In this document: positions 43,877 through 51,775 of the stretch, one piece after another
Layout of the letters: the number at the start of each line of letters is the position of its first letter
How positions within the stretch are numbered: position 1 is the stretch's first letter
Source of the DNA: Sanguibacter hominis ATCC BAA-789
Lineage (GTDB): Bacteria > Actinomycetota > Actinomycetes > Actinomycetales > Cellulomonadaceae
Direction of reading: 5' to 3'
Assembly: GCF_012396185.1 (NCBI RefSeq)
Contig: NZ_JAAXOW010000002.1
Coordinates: 1-64,000, forward strand
DNA: 64,000 bases
The notes under the pieces: model-generated
Database searches by the model: none
The model's input: only the letters and a program-made list of their open reading frames with translations
Told to the model about the DNA's origin: nothing
Position numbers and translations under genes: made by a program

Positions 43877-44536
43877 TCAGCGGACCGACGAGTCCCAGCG
43901 CCACCGTGTGCGACGCGGCTGGTCGCCGAGAGCGATCCGCCCCGTGCACCAGAGGAGCCGCTGCCCGGCGGGTTCGGAGGCGAGGGAGTCCGGGACGTCC
44001 GGGAAGAGTCGCGCGAGGACTGCGGCCGACATGTCTTCGGGGAGGTCGACGCTCTGGCCCGTGAGACCGATCTGGACGTCGTGCGCGTGCACGAGGATCT
44101 CGAGGACGCCCATCGCGGCGAAGCCCTCCGCGTCGGACAGCCCGAAGGGGTGGAAGGCGCGCGCCTCGGGGCCTGCTGACGCGACCTGCGTCGCGAGGAG
44201 CGCCGCCGAGGCCCGCAGCGCCTCGGACAGGCCGAGCGGACCGCTCTCGGGGTCGACGTGCGCGATCTCGTCCTCGCCGCGTGGTCCGACGAGCGGGACG
44301 TAGGCGAGCGGCGCCTGGGCGGCGAGCTGGAGCGCGTAGGCGATCAGGTCGTCGATCACGTGCTCGACGGCGCGCCAGCACGTCCAGGCGAGGGTGCCTG
44401 CGTAGCGCGAGAGGTCCTTCTCGGGCGCGTTCTCGAGCTGGGAACCGAACCATGCGGCGGCCGCCACGACGTCCTCCCCCGAGATGCGGTCGGCGAGGGC
44501 TGCGCCGGGCGCACGGGACGGTGGAGGCGTGATCAC
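43877..44536 (-). CDS. maleylpyruvate isomerase/DinB-like protein
   Basis: A 219-residue protein of the DinB-like four-helix fold used by mycothiol-dependent maleylpyruvate isomerase-type enzymes. Helix one (ISGEDVVAAAAWFGSQLENA), the RAVEHVIDDLIAYALQLAAQ segment with a potential metal His, and MGVLEILVHAHDVQIGLTG with two more His form a plausible metal site. The C-terminal segment ends LLWCTGRIALGDQPRR. The function is not assignable. GTG 44536 is chosen because TACTGT lies 6 bases upstream; TTG 44554 would add six residues. Confidence 0.75.
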   Translation of the reverse strand: MITPPPSRAPGAALADRISGEDVVAAAAWFGSQLENAPEKDLSRYAGTLAWTCWRAVEHVIDDLIAYALQLAAQAPLAYVPLVGPRGEDEIAHVDPESGPLGLSEALRASAALLATQVASAGPEARAFHPFGLSDAEGFAAMGVLEILVHAHDVQIGLTGQSVDLPEDMSAAVLARLFPDVPDSLASEPAGQRLLWCTGRIALGDQPRRTRWRWDSSVR

Positions 44537-44542
44537 CTCTCG

Positions 44543-44548
44543 ACAGTA
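44543..44548 (-). promoter_or_regulatory. -10 box of the DinB-like gene (leaderless)
   Basis: TACTGT on the minus strand ends 6 bases before GTG 44536. Confidence 0.45.
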
Positions 44549-44686
44549 GGTCAAAGTGATGGGATGACCCGGGTCGGGACGGGAGTTCGCGCCGAGGTGT
44601 TATCAGGCCGAGACCGTTCCGAGACGTTTCGCCCCGAGTCGTCCGTGCGGGTCGGCGGGGGAGAGGCCGCACGGACGGCGCTGGTT

Positions 44687-44714
44687 TTGACCCGTGGCGA
44701 TCCTCAGGTAGTGT
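44687..44714 (+). promoter_or_regulatory. promoter of tRNA-Gln
   Basis: TTGACC (44687-44692), 16 bases and TAGTGT (44709-44714) form a good promoter about 90 bases upstream of tRNA-Gln. 44549-44686 shows nothing else recognisable. Confidence 0.65.
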
Positions 44715-44803
44715 TCTTCCTCGGGACAACCCCTGGAAAACGGGTCAGTCACGTGGTGCGCAAGCGTCGCGAGGGCTGGCGACGGACTGGTGGGTTACCC
44801 CCT

Positions 44804-44875
44804 TGGGGTATGGTGTAATTGGCAACACAACGGTTTCTGGTACCGTCATTCTAGGTTCGAGTCCTGGTACCCCAG
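44804..44875 (+). tRNA. tRNA-Gln (anticodon CTG)
   Basis: A full cloverleaf: acceptor TGGGGTA/TACCCCA, D-stem GTGT/ACAC, anticodon stem ACGGT/ACCGT with loop TTCTGGT (anticodon CTG, reads CAG), T-arm CTAGG-TTCGAGT-CCTGG and discriminator G. CCA is not encoded. A 5' leader TACCCC (44796-44801) can compete with the 3' acceptor strand. It shares a transcription unit with the tRNA-Glu 76 bases downstream. Confidence 0.97.
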
Positions 44876-44951
44876 CTGCGAGAGCGGCACGATCCTGCGG
44901 ATCGTGAGCGCTGTCGTGAAGCGTGACAACCTCGGTTCGATCGCAGTTCTA
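44876..44951 (+). other. structured spacer between tRNA-Gln and tRNA-Glu
   Basis: The ends CTGCGA (44876-44881) and TCGCAG (44941-44946) are complementary, and inside lies a perfect 8-bp hairpin CACGATCC-TGC-GGATCGTG (44888-44906), then GGTTCGATC near 44935, which recalls a T-loop. It does not fold into a proper tRNA. It may be a degraded tRNA or a processing structure. Confidence 0.35.
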
Positions 44952-45024
44952 GCCCCCGTCGTCTAGCGGCCTAGGACGCCGCCCTCTCACGGCGGTAACA
45001 CGGGTTCAAATCCCGTCGGGGGTA
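44952..45024 (+). tRNA. tRNA-Glu (anticodon CTC), copy 1
   Basis: 73 bases: acceptor GCCCCCG/CGGGGGT, anticodon stem CCGCC/GGCGG with loop CTCTCAC (anticodon CTC, reads GAG), T-arm ACGGG-TTCAAAT-CCCGT and discriminator A. It is identical to the copy at 45196-45268. A terminator follows 6 bases later. Confidence 0.97.
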
Positions 45025-45030
45025 CGTCTG

Positions 45031-45062
45031 AGCCCGACCGCCATCTGGCGGTCGGGCTTTTT
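45031..45062 (+). terminator. terminator after tRNA-Gln/tRNA-Glu
   Basis: A 13-bp perfect stem AGCCCGACCGCCA / TGGCGGTCGGGCT with a TC loop is followed by TTTT. Confidence 0.92.
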
Positions 45063-45113
45063 CGTGCGCCAACACGCAGCGGGAGAGCCGTGGCGCGCAT
45101 CACAGGTCGACGA

Positions 45114-45144
45114 TTGGCATTCAGCCCCGGCGTCTGTGTAATGT
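45114..45144 (+). promoter_or_regulatory. promoter of the second tRNA-Glu
   Basis: TTGGCA (45114-45119) and TAATGT (45139-45144) are separated by 19 bases, a little long; TGTG before the -10 box gives an extended -10 character. Confidence 0.5.
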
Positions 45145-45195
45145 TCCTACCCGGCGCACAGCGCAGGCCGAATGGTCAGCGCGAACGTCGGTCCG

Positions 45196-45268
45196 GCCCC
45201 CGTCGTCTAGCGGCCTAGGACGCCGCCCTCTCACGGCGGTAACACGGGTTCAAATCCCGTCGGGGGTA
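45196..45268 (+). tRNA. tRNA-Glu (anticodon CTC), copy 2
   Basis: It is base-for-base identical to the tRNA-Glu at 44952-45024 and has its own promoter and terminator, so the two copies are independent units 171 bases apart. Confidence 0.97.
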
Positions 45269-45274
45269 CAGCGC

Positions 45275-45310
45275 AAGAGGCCCGGTCATCTCACGATGAC
45301 CGGGCCTCTT
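45275..45310. terminator. bidirectional terminator between tRNA-Glu and ndgR
   Basis: A 15-bp perfect stem AAGAGGCCCGGTCAT / ATGACCGGGCCTCTT with a 6-base loop and a partial T-run can serve both convergent units. Confidence 0.88.
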
Positions 45311-45337
45311 CTGCGTGGTGGATCGGGACGGGCGGGC

Positions 45338-46057
45338 TCAGCTCGCCGCGCGGCGCAGGACCTCGGTGAGGCGGTTGGCGGCCGCGACGACCGAACCGGC
45401 GTGCAGGCGCCCAGGCTGGCGGCTGAGGCGCTCGACGGGCCCGGAGATCGACACGGCTGCGACGATACGGCCCGAGGGGCCGCGGACCGGGGCGGAGACG
45501 GACGCGACGCCCGGCTCACGCTCGCCGACGGACTGGGCCCAGCCGCGACGACGCACGCCCGAGAGGATCGTCGCGGTGAACTTGGCGCCCTGCAGCCCGC
45601 GGTGCAGGCGGTCGGGCTCCTCCCATGCAAGGAGGATCTGGGCGGCGGAGCCGGCCTGCATCGTGAGCGTCGCGCCGACGGGGATCGAGTCGCGCAGACC
45701 GATCGGGCGCTCTGCCGCAGCGACGCAGATGCGCTGGTCGCCCTGGCGGCGGTACAGCTGCGCGCTTTCACCGGTATGATCGCGCAAAGCCGTCAGGACA
45801 GGGTTGGCTGCGGCGAGCAGCCGATCCTCACCTGCGGCGGTCGCGAGCTCGTTGAGACGCGGCCCCAGGACGAACCGTCCCTGCATGTCGCGTGCCACGA
45901 GGCGGTGGTGCTCGAGGGCGACGGCGAGGCGGTGGGCCGTGGGCCTGGCCAGATGAGTCGCTGCCACGAGCTGTGCGAGCGTCGCCGGGCCGGCCTCGAG
46001 AGCACCGAGAACCGAGGCGGCCTTGTCCAGCACGCCAACTCCGCTAGAATTGTCCAT
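45338..46057 (-). CDS. ndgR: IclR-family regulator of leucine genes (NdgR/LtbR-like)
   Basis: A 239-residue IclR-type regulator divergent from leuCD. This synteny and length are those of NdgR (Streptomyces) and LtbR (Corynebacterium), which control leuCD and other amino acid genes. The N-terminal winged helix is VLDKAASVLGALEAGPATLAQLV with recognition helix RPTAHRLAVALEHH; the C-terminal effector domain includes GDQRICVAAAERPIGLRDSIPVG and RIVAAVSISGPVERL (quoted in parts). ATG 46057 is 6 bases after CAATAT on the minus strand. The leuCD promoter lies inside the first codons of this gene, so mutual control is likely. Confidence 0.9.
   Translation of the reverse strand: MDNSSGVGVLDKAASVLGALEAGPATLAQLVAATHLARPTAHRLAVALEHHRLVARDMQGRFVLGPRLNELATAAGEDRLLAAANPVLTALRDHTGESAQLYRRQGDQRICVAAAERPIGLRDSIPVGATLTMQAGSAAQILLAWEEPDRLHRGLQGAKFTATILSGVRRRGWAQSVGEREPGVASVSAPVRGPSGRIVAAVSISGPVERLSRQPGRLHAGSVVAAANRLTEVLRRAAS
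46023..46050 (+). promoter_or_regulatory. leuCD promoter
   Basis: TTGTCC (46023-46028), 16 bases and TAGAAT (46045-46050) form a promoter on the + strand inside the 5' end of ndgR. Transcription would start near 46057, giving leuC a leader of about 115 bases. Confidence 0.6.
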
Positions 46058-46071
46058 AGGACGATATTGCA

Positions 46072-46088
46072 GTCTCGAAGGCTGAGAC
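46072..46088. promoter_or_regulatory. candidate operator in the ndgR/leuC region
   Basis: GTCTCGAAGGCTGAGAC is an inverted repeat with 5-base arms. It lies just upstream of the ndgR -10 box and just downstream of the leuC start of transcription, and resembles the repeat upstream of leuB. Confidence 0.4.
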
Positions 46089-46127
46089 GCAAGTGCAGAG
46101 CACGGCGAGTCGTCGCAATTCTTGAGC

Positions 46128-46149
46128 CGCTCCCTCGCGCGAGGGAGCG
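46128..46149. repeat. 22-bp perfect palindrome in the leuC leader
   Basis: CGCTCCCTCGC is followed at once by its reverse complement GCGAGGGAGCG. In RNA it makes a strong hairpin ending 8-10 bases before the leuC ribosome site. No T-run follows, so it is not a standard terminator. Confidence 0.6.
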
Positions 46150-46173
46150 CTGCAGTGATCGAGAGGACGCACC

Positions 46174-47655
46174 ATGGCGGGGACGCTGGCAGAGAAGGTT
46201 TGGGACGCACACCTCGTGCGTCGTGGGAGCGACGGCGCGCCGGACCTCCTCTACATCGACCTCCACCTCCTGCACGAGGTGACGAGCCCCCAGGCATTCG
46301 AAGGGCTCCGCCTCGCAGGCCGTCAGGTCCGCCGCACCGACCTGACGATCGCGACCGAGGACCACAACACCCCGACGCTCGACATCGACCTGCCGATCGC
46401 GGACCTCACGAGCCGTACGCAGATCCAGACGCTGCGCAACAACGCCCAGGAGTTCGGCGTCCGCATCCACTCGCTCGGCGACGCCGACCAGGGGATCGTG
46501 CACCAGGTCGGGCCGCAGCTCGGCCTGACGATGCCGGGCCTCACCGTCGTCTGCGGCGACTCGCACACCTCGACGCACGGCGCTTTCGGTGCCCTCGCGT
46601 TCGGCATCGGCACGAGCGAGGTCGAGCACGTCCTCGCGACGCAGACCCTCCCGCTCGCTCCGTTCAAGACGATGGCGATCACGGTCGACGGCGAGCTGCC
46701 CCCCGGCGCCACGTCGAAGGACATCATCCTCGCGATCATCGCGAAGATCGGCACCGGTGGCGGCCAGGGCTACGTGCTCGAGTACCGCGGCGAGGCCATC
46801 CGCAAGCTCTCGATGGAAGCGCGGATGACCATCTGCAACATGTCGATCGAAGCCGGCGCCCGCGCCGGCATGATCGCGCCCGACGAGACGACGTTCGAGT
46901 ACCTCAAGGGCCGCCCGCACGCGCCCGAGGGCGCCGACTGGGACGCCGCCGTCGAGTACTGGAAGACGCTGCGCACCGACGACGACGCGACGTTCGACGC
47001 CGAGGTCGTGTTGCACGCCTCCGACCTCGAGCCGTTCATCACGTGGGGCACGAACCCCGGCCAGGGCCTCCCGCTCTCCGCGAACGTCCCGGTCCCCGAG
47101 CTCATCGCCGACGAGAACGAGCGCGTCACCGCCGAGCGTGCGATCGAGTACATGGGTCTCGTCCCGGGCACCCCGCTGCGCGACATCAAGGTCGACACGG
47201 TCTTCATCGGCTCGTGCACGAACGGCCGTATCGAGGACCTGCGGTCCGTCGCCAAGGTCCTCCGGGGCCGCACGAAGGCCGACGACGTGCGCGTCCTCGT
47301 GGTGCCCGCCTCCGCACGCGTCCGCCTCCAGGCCGAGGCCGAGGGCCTCGACAAGATCTTCCTCGACTTCGGTGCGGAGTGGCGCAACGCCGGCTGCTCG
47401 ATGTGCCTCGGCATGAACCCCGACCAGCTCGCCCCGGGCGAGCGCGCTGCGTCGACGTCGAACCGTAACTTCGAGGGCCGCCAGGGCAAGGGCGGGCGCA
47501 CGCACCTCGTGTCTCCGCTCGTCGCCGCAGCGACCGCGATCCGCGGCACGCTGTCCTCGCTGTCCGACCTCGACCTGCCGGCCGACGTCGACCTGACGTC
47601 CTTCGACGGGACGCCGCTGGCGCCGCTCGACCCGAACGTCCTCGTTCAGGTCTGA
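46174..47655 (+). CDS. leuC: 3-isopropylmalate dehydratase large subunit
   Basis: The [4Fe-4S] large subunit of isopropylmalate isomerase; with LeuD it converts 2- to 3-isopropylmalate in leucine synthesis and can handle citramalate in the isoleucine route started by CimA. It has 493 residues. Cluster cysteines are in [12 protein letters not shown] near residue 348 and in [13 protein letters not shown] near 409-412. ATEDHNTPT and [24 protein letters not shown] are active-site blocks. ATG 46174 is preceded by GAGAGGA. The leader carries a palindrome and an inverted repeat of unknown effect. Confidence 0.97.
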   Translation: MAGTLAEKVWDAHLVRRGSDGAPDLLYIDLHLLHEVTSPQAFEGLRLAGRQVRRTDLTIATEDHNTPTLDIDLPIADLTSRTQIQTLRNNAQEFGVRIHSLGDADQGIVHQVGPQLGLTMPGLTVVCGDSHTSTHGAFGALAFGIGTSEVEHVLATQTLPLAPFKTMAITVDGELPPGATSKDIILAIIAKIGTGGGQGYVLEYRGEAIRKLSMEARMTICNMSIEAGARAGMIAPDETTFEYLKGRPHAPEGADWDAAVEYWKTLRTDDDATFDAEVVLHASDLEPFITWGTNPGQGLPLSANVPVPELIADENERVTAERAIEYMGLVPGTPLRDIKVDTVFIGSCTNGRIEDLRSVAKVLRGRTKADDVRVLVVPASARVRLQAEAEGLDKIFLDFGAEWRNAGCSMCLGMNPDQLAPGERAASTSNRNFEGRQGKGGRTHLVSPLVAAATAIRGTLSSLSDLDLPADVDLTSFDGTPLAPLDPNVLVQV

Positions 47656-47690
47656 CCGCCGCACGCCGAGAACCCGAAGGGACCAGTTCC

Positions 47691-48332
47691 ATGGAGAAGT
47701 TCACCACCCACACCGGTGTCGGAGTGCCGCTGCGTCGCAGCAACGTCGACACGGACCAGATCATCCCCGCCGTGTACCTCAAGCGGGTCACGCGCACGGG
47801 CTTCGAGGACGCGCTGTTCGCCGCCTGGCGCGGCGACGAGTCGTTCGTCCTCAACCAGCCTGCTTACGCGAACGGCAGCGTCCTCGTGGCGGGCCCCGAC
47901 TTCGGTACGGGCTCGTCGCGCGAGCACGCCGTGTGGGCCCTCAAGGACTACGGCTTCAAGGCCGTCCTGTCCTCGCGCTTCGCCGACATCTTCCGCGGCA
48001 ACTCGGGCAAGCAGGGCCTCGTCGCTGCGATCGCCGCGCAGGAGGACATCGAGCTGCTGTGGAAGGTCCTCGAGAACGAGCCGGGCACCGAGGTCACCGT
48101 CGACATCGTCGAGCGCACGGCGTCCGCCGGCGACGTGACCGTGCAGATCCACCTGGACGACTACACGCGCTGGCGCCTCATGGAGGGCCTCGACGACATC
48201 GGGCTCACGCTCCAGCACGAGGACGAGATCAAGGCGTTCGAGGCGAGCCGCGAGGCGTGGCGTCCCAAGACCCTGCCGGCGAAGCACCTGCCGAAGGTCG
48301 ACATCGAGGCCGCGCGACCGGTCGACGCCTGA
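47691..48332 (+). CDS. leuD: 3-isopropylmalate dehydratase small subunit
   Basis: The swivelling small subunit that completes the LeuCD active site. It has 213 residues, normal for actinobacteria. [21 protein letters not shown] near the N terminus and [22 protein letters not shown] with the substrate-binding GTGSSREH segment are diagnostic, and [10 protein letters not shown] follows (quoted in parts). It starts 36 bases after leuC, preceded by GAAGGGA. A long stem-loop follows the stop. Confidence 0.97.
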   Translation: MEKFTTHTGVGVPLRRSNVDTDQIIPAVYLKRVTRTGFEDALFAAWRGDESFVLNQPAYANGSVLVAGPDFGTGSSREHAVWALKDYGFKAVLSSRFADIFRGNSGKQGLVAAIAAQEDIELLWKVLENEPGTEVTVDIVERTASAGDVTVQIHLDDYTRWRLMEGLDDIGLTLQHEDEIKAFEASREAWRPKTLPAKHLPKVDIEAARPVDA

Positions 48333-48343
48333 CACGATCGACG

Positions 48344-48388
48344 ACGCCGGGTGCGTCCTCCAGGAACATCGGAGGGCGCACCCGGCGT
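48344..48388 (+). terminator. terminator after leuCD
   Basis: ACGCCGGGTGCG (48344-48355) pairs with CGCACCCGGCGT (48377-48388), with an inner CCTCC/GGAGG extension. The stem is long but there is no T-run. Confidence 0.78.
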
Positions 48389-48504
48389 TCGTCATGTCGG
48401 CACGCGCCCTTCCTCGGGCGATGCACGGGCCCGTGCACGAACTCCACACGACTCGTTCCCACCAACAGGCGAACCCGAACCGAGCGATAGGCGACGATAG
48501 GACA

Positions 48505-49821
48505 ATGAACGATCTCCTCACGGTCAACGGCGGCACGCCGCTCAACGGCACGATCACCGTCCGCGGCGCCAAGAACTTCGTGTCCAAGGCGATGGTCGCC
48601 TCGCTCTTGGGGGAGGGGCCGAGCGAGCTGCGTAACGTGCCGCTCATCCGCGACGTCGAGATCGTGTCCGGCCTGCTCGAGCTCCACGGGGTCCACGTCG
48701 ACTACGACGCGGCTGCAGGCGTGCTCCGTCTCGACCCGTCGAACGTCGAGTCTGCTCACGTGGCGGACATCGACGCGCACGCCGGGTCGAGCCGCATCCC
48801 GATCCTGTTCTGCGGCCCGCTCCTGCACCGCCTCGGTGAGGCGTTCATCCCCGACCTGGGTGGCTGCCGCATCGGCGACCGGCCGATCAACTACCACCTC
48901 GACATCCTGCGCCAGTTCGGTGCCGTCGTCGACAAGCGCGCCCAGGGCATCCACCTCACCGCCCCGAACGGCCTGCGCGGCACCAAGATCTCGCTGCCGT
49001 ACCCGAGCGTCGGTGCGACCGAGCAGCTCCTGCTGACCGCGGTCCGTGCCGAGGGCATCACCGAGCTGTCGAATGCGGCGATCGAGCCCGAGATCATGGA
49101 CCTCATCAACGTCCTGCAGAAGATGGGCGCGATCATCTCGGTCGACACCGACCGCGTCATCCGGATCGAGGGCGTCGAGAAGCTCCGCGGCTTCCGGCAC
49201 ACGGCTCTCGGGGACCGGATCGAGGCTGCCTCATGGGCCTCGGCGGCTCTCGCGACGGGTGGAGACATCGTCGTCAAGGGCGCGACCCAGCCCGAGATGA
49301 CCGCGTTCCTCAACACCTTCCGCAAGGTCGGCGGGGAGTTCGAGGTCGAGGACGACGGCATCCGCTTCTACCACCCGGGCGGCGAGCTGCGCTCGATCGT
49401 GCTGGAGACCGACGTGCACCCCGGCTTCATGACCGACTGGCAGCAGCCGCTGGTCGTCGCGCTGACCCAGGCGTCAGGACTGTCGATCGTCCACGAGACC
49501 GTCTACGAGAACCGCTTCGGATTCACCGACGCCTTGCGCGGCATGGGCGCGAACATCCAGGTCTACAAGGAGTGCCTCGGCGGGCGGCCCTGCCGCTTCG
49601 GCCAGCGGAACTTCTACCACTCCGCCGTGATCTCCGGCGCGACGCCCCTCGAGGCGGCCGAGATCGAGGTGCCGGACCTTCGTGGCGGCTTCTCCCACCT
49701 GATCGCTGCGCTCGCCGCGAAGGGCACGTCGAAGGTCCGCGGCATCGGGCTCATCGACCGGGGCTACGAGTCGTTCACGGACAAGCTCGCAGCGCTCGGC
49801 GCAGACTTCAGCCGCGACTGA
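48505..49821 (+). CDS. murA: UDP-N-acetylglucosamine 1-carboxyvinyltransferase
   Basis: Transfers enolpyruvate from PEP to UDP-GlcNAc, the first committed step of peptidoglycan synthesis. It has 438 residues. VRGAKNFVSKAM carries the Lys-Asn pair of the active site. LGGCRIGDRPINYHL keeps the catalytic Cys (Cys115 of E. coli) that fosfomycin alkylates, unlike the Asp of mycobacterial MurA. The PEP loop and C-terminal RGFRHTALGDRIEAASW and DLRGGFSHLIAALAAKGTS segments are intact (quoted in parts). AGGACA directly precedes ATG 48505, so the ribosome site is weak or unusually close. Confidence 0.95.
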   Translation: MNDLLTVNGGTPLNGTITVRGAKNFVSKAMVASLLGEGPSELRNVPLIRDVEIVSGLLELHGVHVDYDAAAGVLRLDPSNVESAHVADIDAHAGSSRIPILFCGPLLHRLGEAFIPDLGGCRIGDRPINYHLDILRQFGAVVDKRAQGIHLTAPNGLRGTKISLPYPSVGATEQLLLTAVRAEGITELSNAAIEPEIMDLINVLQKMGAIISVDTDRVIRIEGVEKLRGFRHTALGDRIEAASWASAALATGGDIVVKGATQPEMTAFLNTFRKVGGEFEVEDDGIRFYHPGGELRSIVLETDVHPGFMTDWQQPLVVALTQASGLSIVHETVYENRFGFTDALRGMGANIQVYKECLGGRPCRFGQRNFYHSAVISGATPLEAAEIEVPDLRGGFSHLIAALAAKGTSKVRGIGLIDRGYESFTDKLAALGADFSRD

Positions 49822-49849
49822 CACCCGCCCCGCCCGGCACCGCCGACGG

Positions 49850-49855
49850 TAGGAT
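49850..49855 (+). promoter_or_regulatory. -10 box of plsC (leaderless)
   Basis: TAGGAT ends 8 bases before GTG 49864. Confidence 0.5.
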
Positions 49856-49863
49856 CGCTCCTC

Positions 49864-50673
49864 GTGACGATCGCTCATCCCGCCAGCAGGACGTACCGCG
49901 CCATCGCGGCCGTCGTCAGGCCGTTCCTGTTCTCGATCACGAAGCGTGACTGGAGAGGCGGGGAGCACCTGCCGTCCTCCGGCGGCTTCATCGCGGCGGG
50001 CAACCACATGTCGAACATCGACCCGCTGACGTTCGCGCACTTCCTGTACGACCACGGCCACGCTCCGCGCGTCCTCGCGAAGGCGTCGTTGTTCACGATC
50101 CCGGTCGTGGGCACGCTGCTCCTGCGCACCGGACAGATCCCCGTGCTGCGCAACTCGTCGGCGGCCGCGCACTCCCTGACGACCGGCGTCGAGGCGCTGC
50201 GTGAGGGGTCGTGCGTCGCGGTGTTCCCCGAGGGGACGCTCACGCGCGACCCGGACCTGTGGCCGATGGTCGCGAAGACGGGTGTCGCCCGGCTCGCCCT
50301 CGAGGCTCGCGTGCCGGTCGTCCCGATCGCGCAGTGGGGGATGCAGAACATCCTCCCGCAGTACTCGAAGAGGTTCCGGCCGCTCCCCCGCAAGCTCGTG
50401 AGCGTGTGGGCAGGACCGCCCGTCGACCTCGATGACCTTTACGACCGGCCTCGTGACGCGGCGACGCTCCACGAGGCGACGAACAGGGTCATGGACGCGA
50501 TCACGGCCCTCCTCGAGGAGATCCGTCAGGAGAAGGCGCCGGAAGGTCGCGTGGACCCGCGGACGGGTGATCGTGTCCCGCAGCGCGCAGCGGACGCACC
50601 AGAGCAGACCACGACCGAGAACGAGCCCGACAGCACCCGTCCGTCGGGCGACGAGGAGAACCCGCATGACTGA
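49864..50673 (+). CDS. plsC: 1-acyl-glycerol-3-phosphate acyltransferase
   Basis: Membrane-associated acyltransferase that adds the second acyl chain in phosphatidic acid synthesis. It has 269 residues. The catalytic NHMSNID motif (NHx4D) is near residue 43-49 and the glycerophosphate-binding VFPEGTLTRD near 120-129; VPVVPIAQWGMQ is the fourth block. The last about 40 residues are a charged, disordered tail (TTTENEPDSTRPSGDEEN). GTG 49864 is leaderless-type. The stop overlaps the gpsA start region by 8 bases, coupling two steps of phospholipid synthesis. Confidence 0.93.
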   Translation: MTIAHPASRTYRAIAAVVRPFLFSITKRDWRGGEHLPSSGGFIAAGNHMSNIDPLTFAHFLYDHGHAPRVLAKASLFTIPVVGTLLLRTGQIPVLRNSSAAAHSLTTGVEALREGSCVAVFPEGTLTRDPDLWPMVAKTGVARLALEARVPVVPIAQWGMQNILPQYSKRFRPLPRKLVSVWAGPPVDLDDLYDRPRDAATLHEATNRVMDAITALLEEIRQEKAPEGRVDPRTGDRVPQRAADAPEQTTTENEPDSTRPSGDEENPHD

Positions 50674-51712
50674 GCCCCTGACGACCGAGCCGACGGCGAC
50701 CACCGAGCCCCGCCTCCGGGCTGCCGTCCTCGGCTCGGGGGCCTGGGGCACGACCTTCGCGATGGTTCTCGCCGACGCCGGTTGCGACGTGACGATCTGG
50801 GGCCGCAGCCAGCAGGTGTGCGACCAGATCATGAGCGAGCACCGCAACTCGCGGAACCTCCCGGGCATCCGGCTGCCGGAGTCGATCCGGGCGACGACCG
50901 ATGCGGCCGCTGCGCTCGACGGCGCGGAGCTCGTGGTCATCGCCATCCCGTCGCAGAGCGCCCGCGAGACGCTCACGGCGCTCCGCGCCGACGTCCCGGA
51001 CGGTGCCGTCGTCGTCTCCCTCATGAAGGGCGTCGAGCTCGAGACCGACCGCCGCATGAGCGAGGTCGTCGCCGAGGCGCTCGGTATCGACGACGCCCGC
51101 GTCGTCGTCGTGTCGGGTCCGAACCTCGCTCGTGAGATCGCGGAGCGTCAGCCGACGGCGACGGTCGTTGCCGGCACGGACGCCGCAGCGACCTCGCTCG
51201 TCGCGCGGGCGTGCTCGACACCGTACTTCCGTCCGTACACGAACGCCGACGTCGTCGGCGTCGAGCTGTGCGGCGCGGTCAAGAACGTCATCGCGGTCGC
51301 GGTCGGTATCGCGCAGGGTTGCGGCTACGGCCTCAACACGACCGCGACGGTCATCACGCGCGGTCTCGTCGAGATCACCCGGCTCGGCCTCGCGCTCGGC
51401 GCGAACGTCGAGACATTCCCCGGCCTCGCGGGCATGGGCGACCTCATGGCGACGTGCGCGTCGCCCCTCTCGCGCAACCACACGCTCGGCAAGCACATCG
51501 GTGCGGGTCTCACGCTCGACGAGGCGATCACCGCGACGGGCGGCACCGCCGAGGGCGTGAAGTCGTCACGCTCGGTGCTCGAGCTCGCTCGCGCCCACGG
51601 CGTCGAGATGCCCATCACCGCGGCGGTCGCGGGCGTCCTGCACGAGGGGCTGCCCGTCGAGGAGATGGCGTCGTCGCTGCTCGCACGGCCGAAGCGCGCT
51701 GAAGGGCTCTGA
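50666..51712 (+). CDS. gpsA: glycerol-3-phosphate dehydrogenase [NAD(P)+]
   Basis: Reduces dihydroxyacetone phosphate to sn-glycerol-3-phosphate, the backbone for phospholipids. It has 348 residues, including a Thr-rich 18-residue N-terminal tail. The Rossmann motif is AAVLGSGAWGTTFAMVLADAG (quoted in part: GSGAWGTTFA); the catalytic Lys is in ELCGAVKNVIAVAVGIAQG and SSPLSRNHTLG-type substrate residues appear as CASPLSRNHTLGK. ATG 50666 has GAGGAG 7 bases upstream. It overlaps plsC and is followed by a weak GC-rich stem before the convergent gene. Confidence 0.95.
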   Translation: MTEPLTTEPTATTEPRLRAAVLGSGAWGTTFAMVLADAGCDVTIWGRSQQVCDQIMSEHRNSRNLPGIRLPESIRATTDAAAALDGAELVVIAIPSQSARETLTALRADVPDGAVVVSLMKGVELETDRRMSEVVAEALGIDDARVVVVSGPNLAREIAERQPTATVVAGTDAAATSLVARACSTPYFRPYTNADVVGVELCGAVKNVIAVAVGIAQGCGYGLNTTATVITRGLVEITRLGLALGANVETFPGLAGMGDLMATCASPLSRNHTLGKHIGAGLTLDEAITATGGTAEGVKSSRSVLELARAHGVEMPITAAVAGVLHEGLPVEEMASSLLARPKRAEGL

Positions 51713-51775
51713 CGCCCAGTCTGCGCCCGTCGGCGGGTACGGCCAGCGGCCTCGGTCCGCCGGGCGACGCCTGCG

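Noticed and set aside
44876-44951. A third tRNA gene between tRNA-Gln and tRNA-Glu
   Set aside because: There is no room for a T-stem before the putative acceptor strand and no anticodon arm; kept only as a structured spacer.
44952-45268. The two identical tRNA-Glu genes as an assembly artefact
   Set aside because: Their flanks differ completely, with separate promoters and terminators, so they are genuine duplicates.
46093-46173. Leucine attenuator peptide before leuC
   Set aside because: One frame reads VVAILEPL but has no start codon; the frame with a GTG start (MQSTASRRNS) has no leucine codons, and the hairpin lacks a T-run.
51726-51771. Terminator between gpsA and the transsulfuration gene
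   Set aside because: GC-rich segments can pair only with bulges; too weak to list as a feature.
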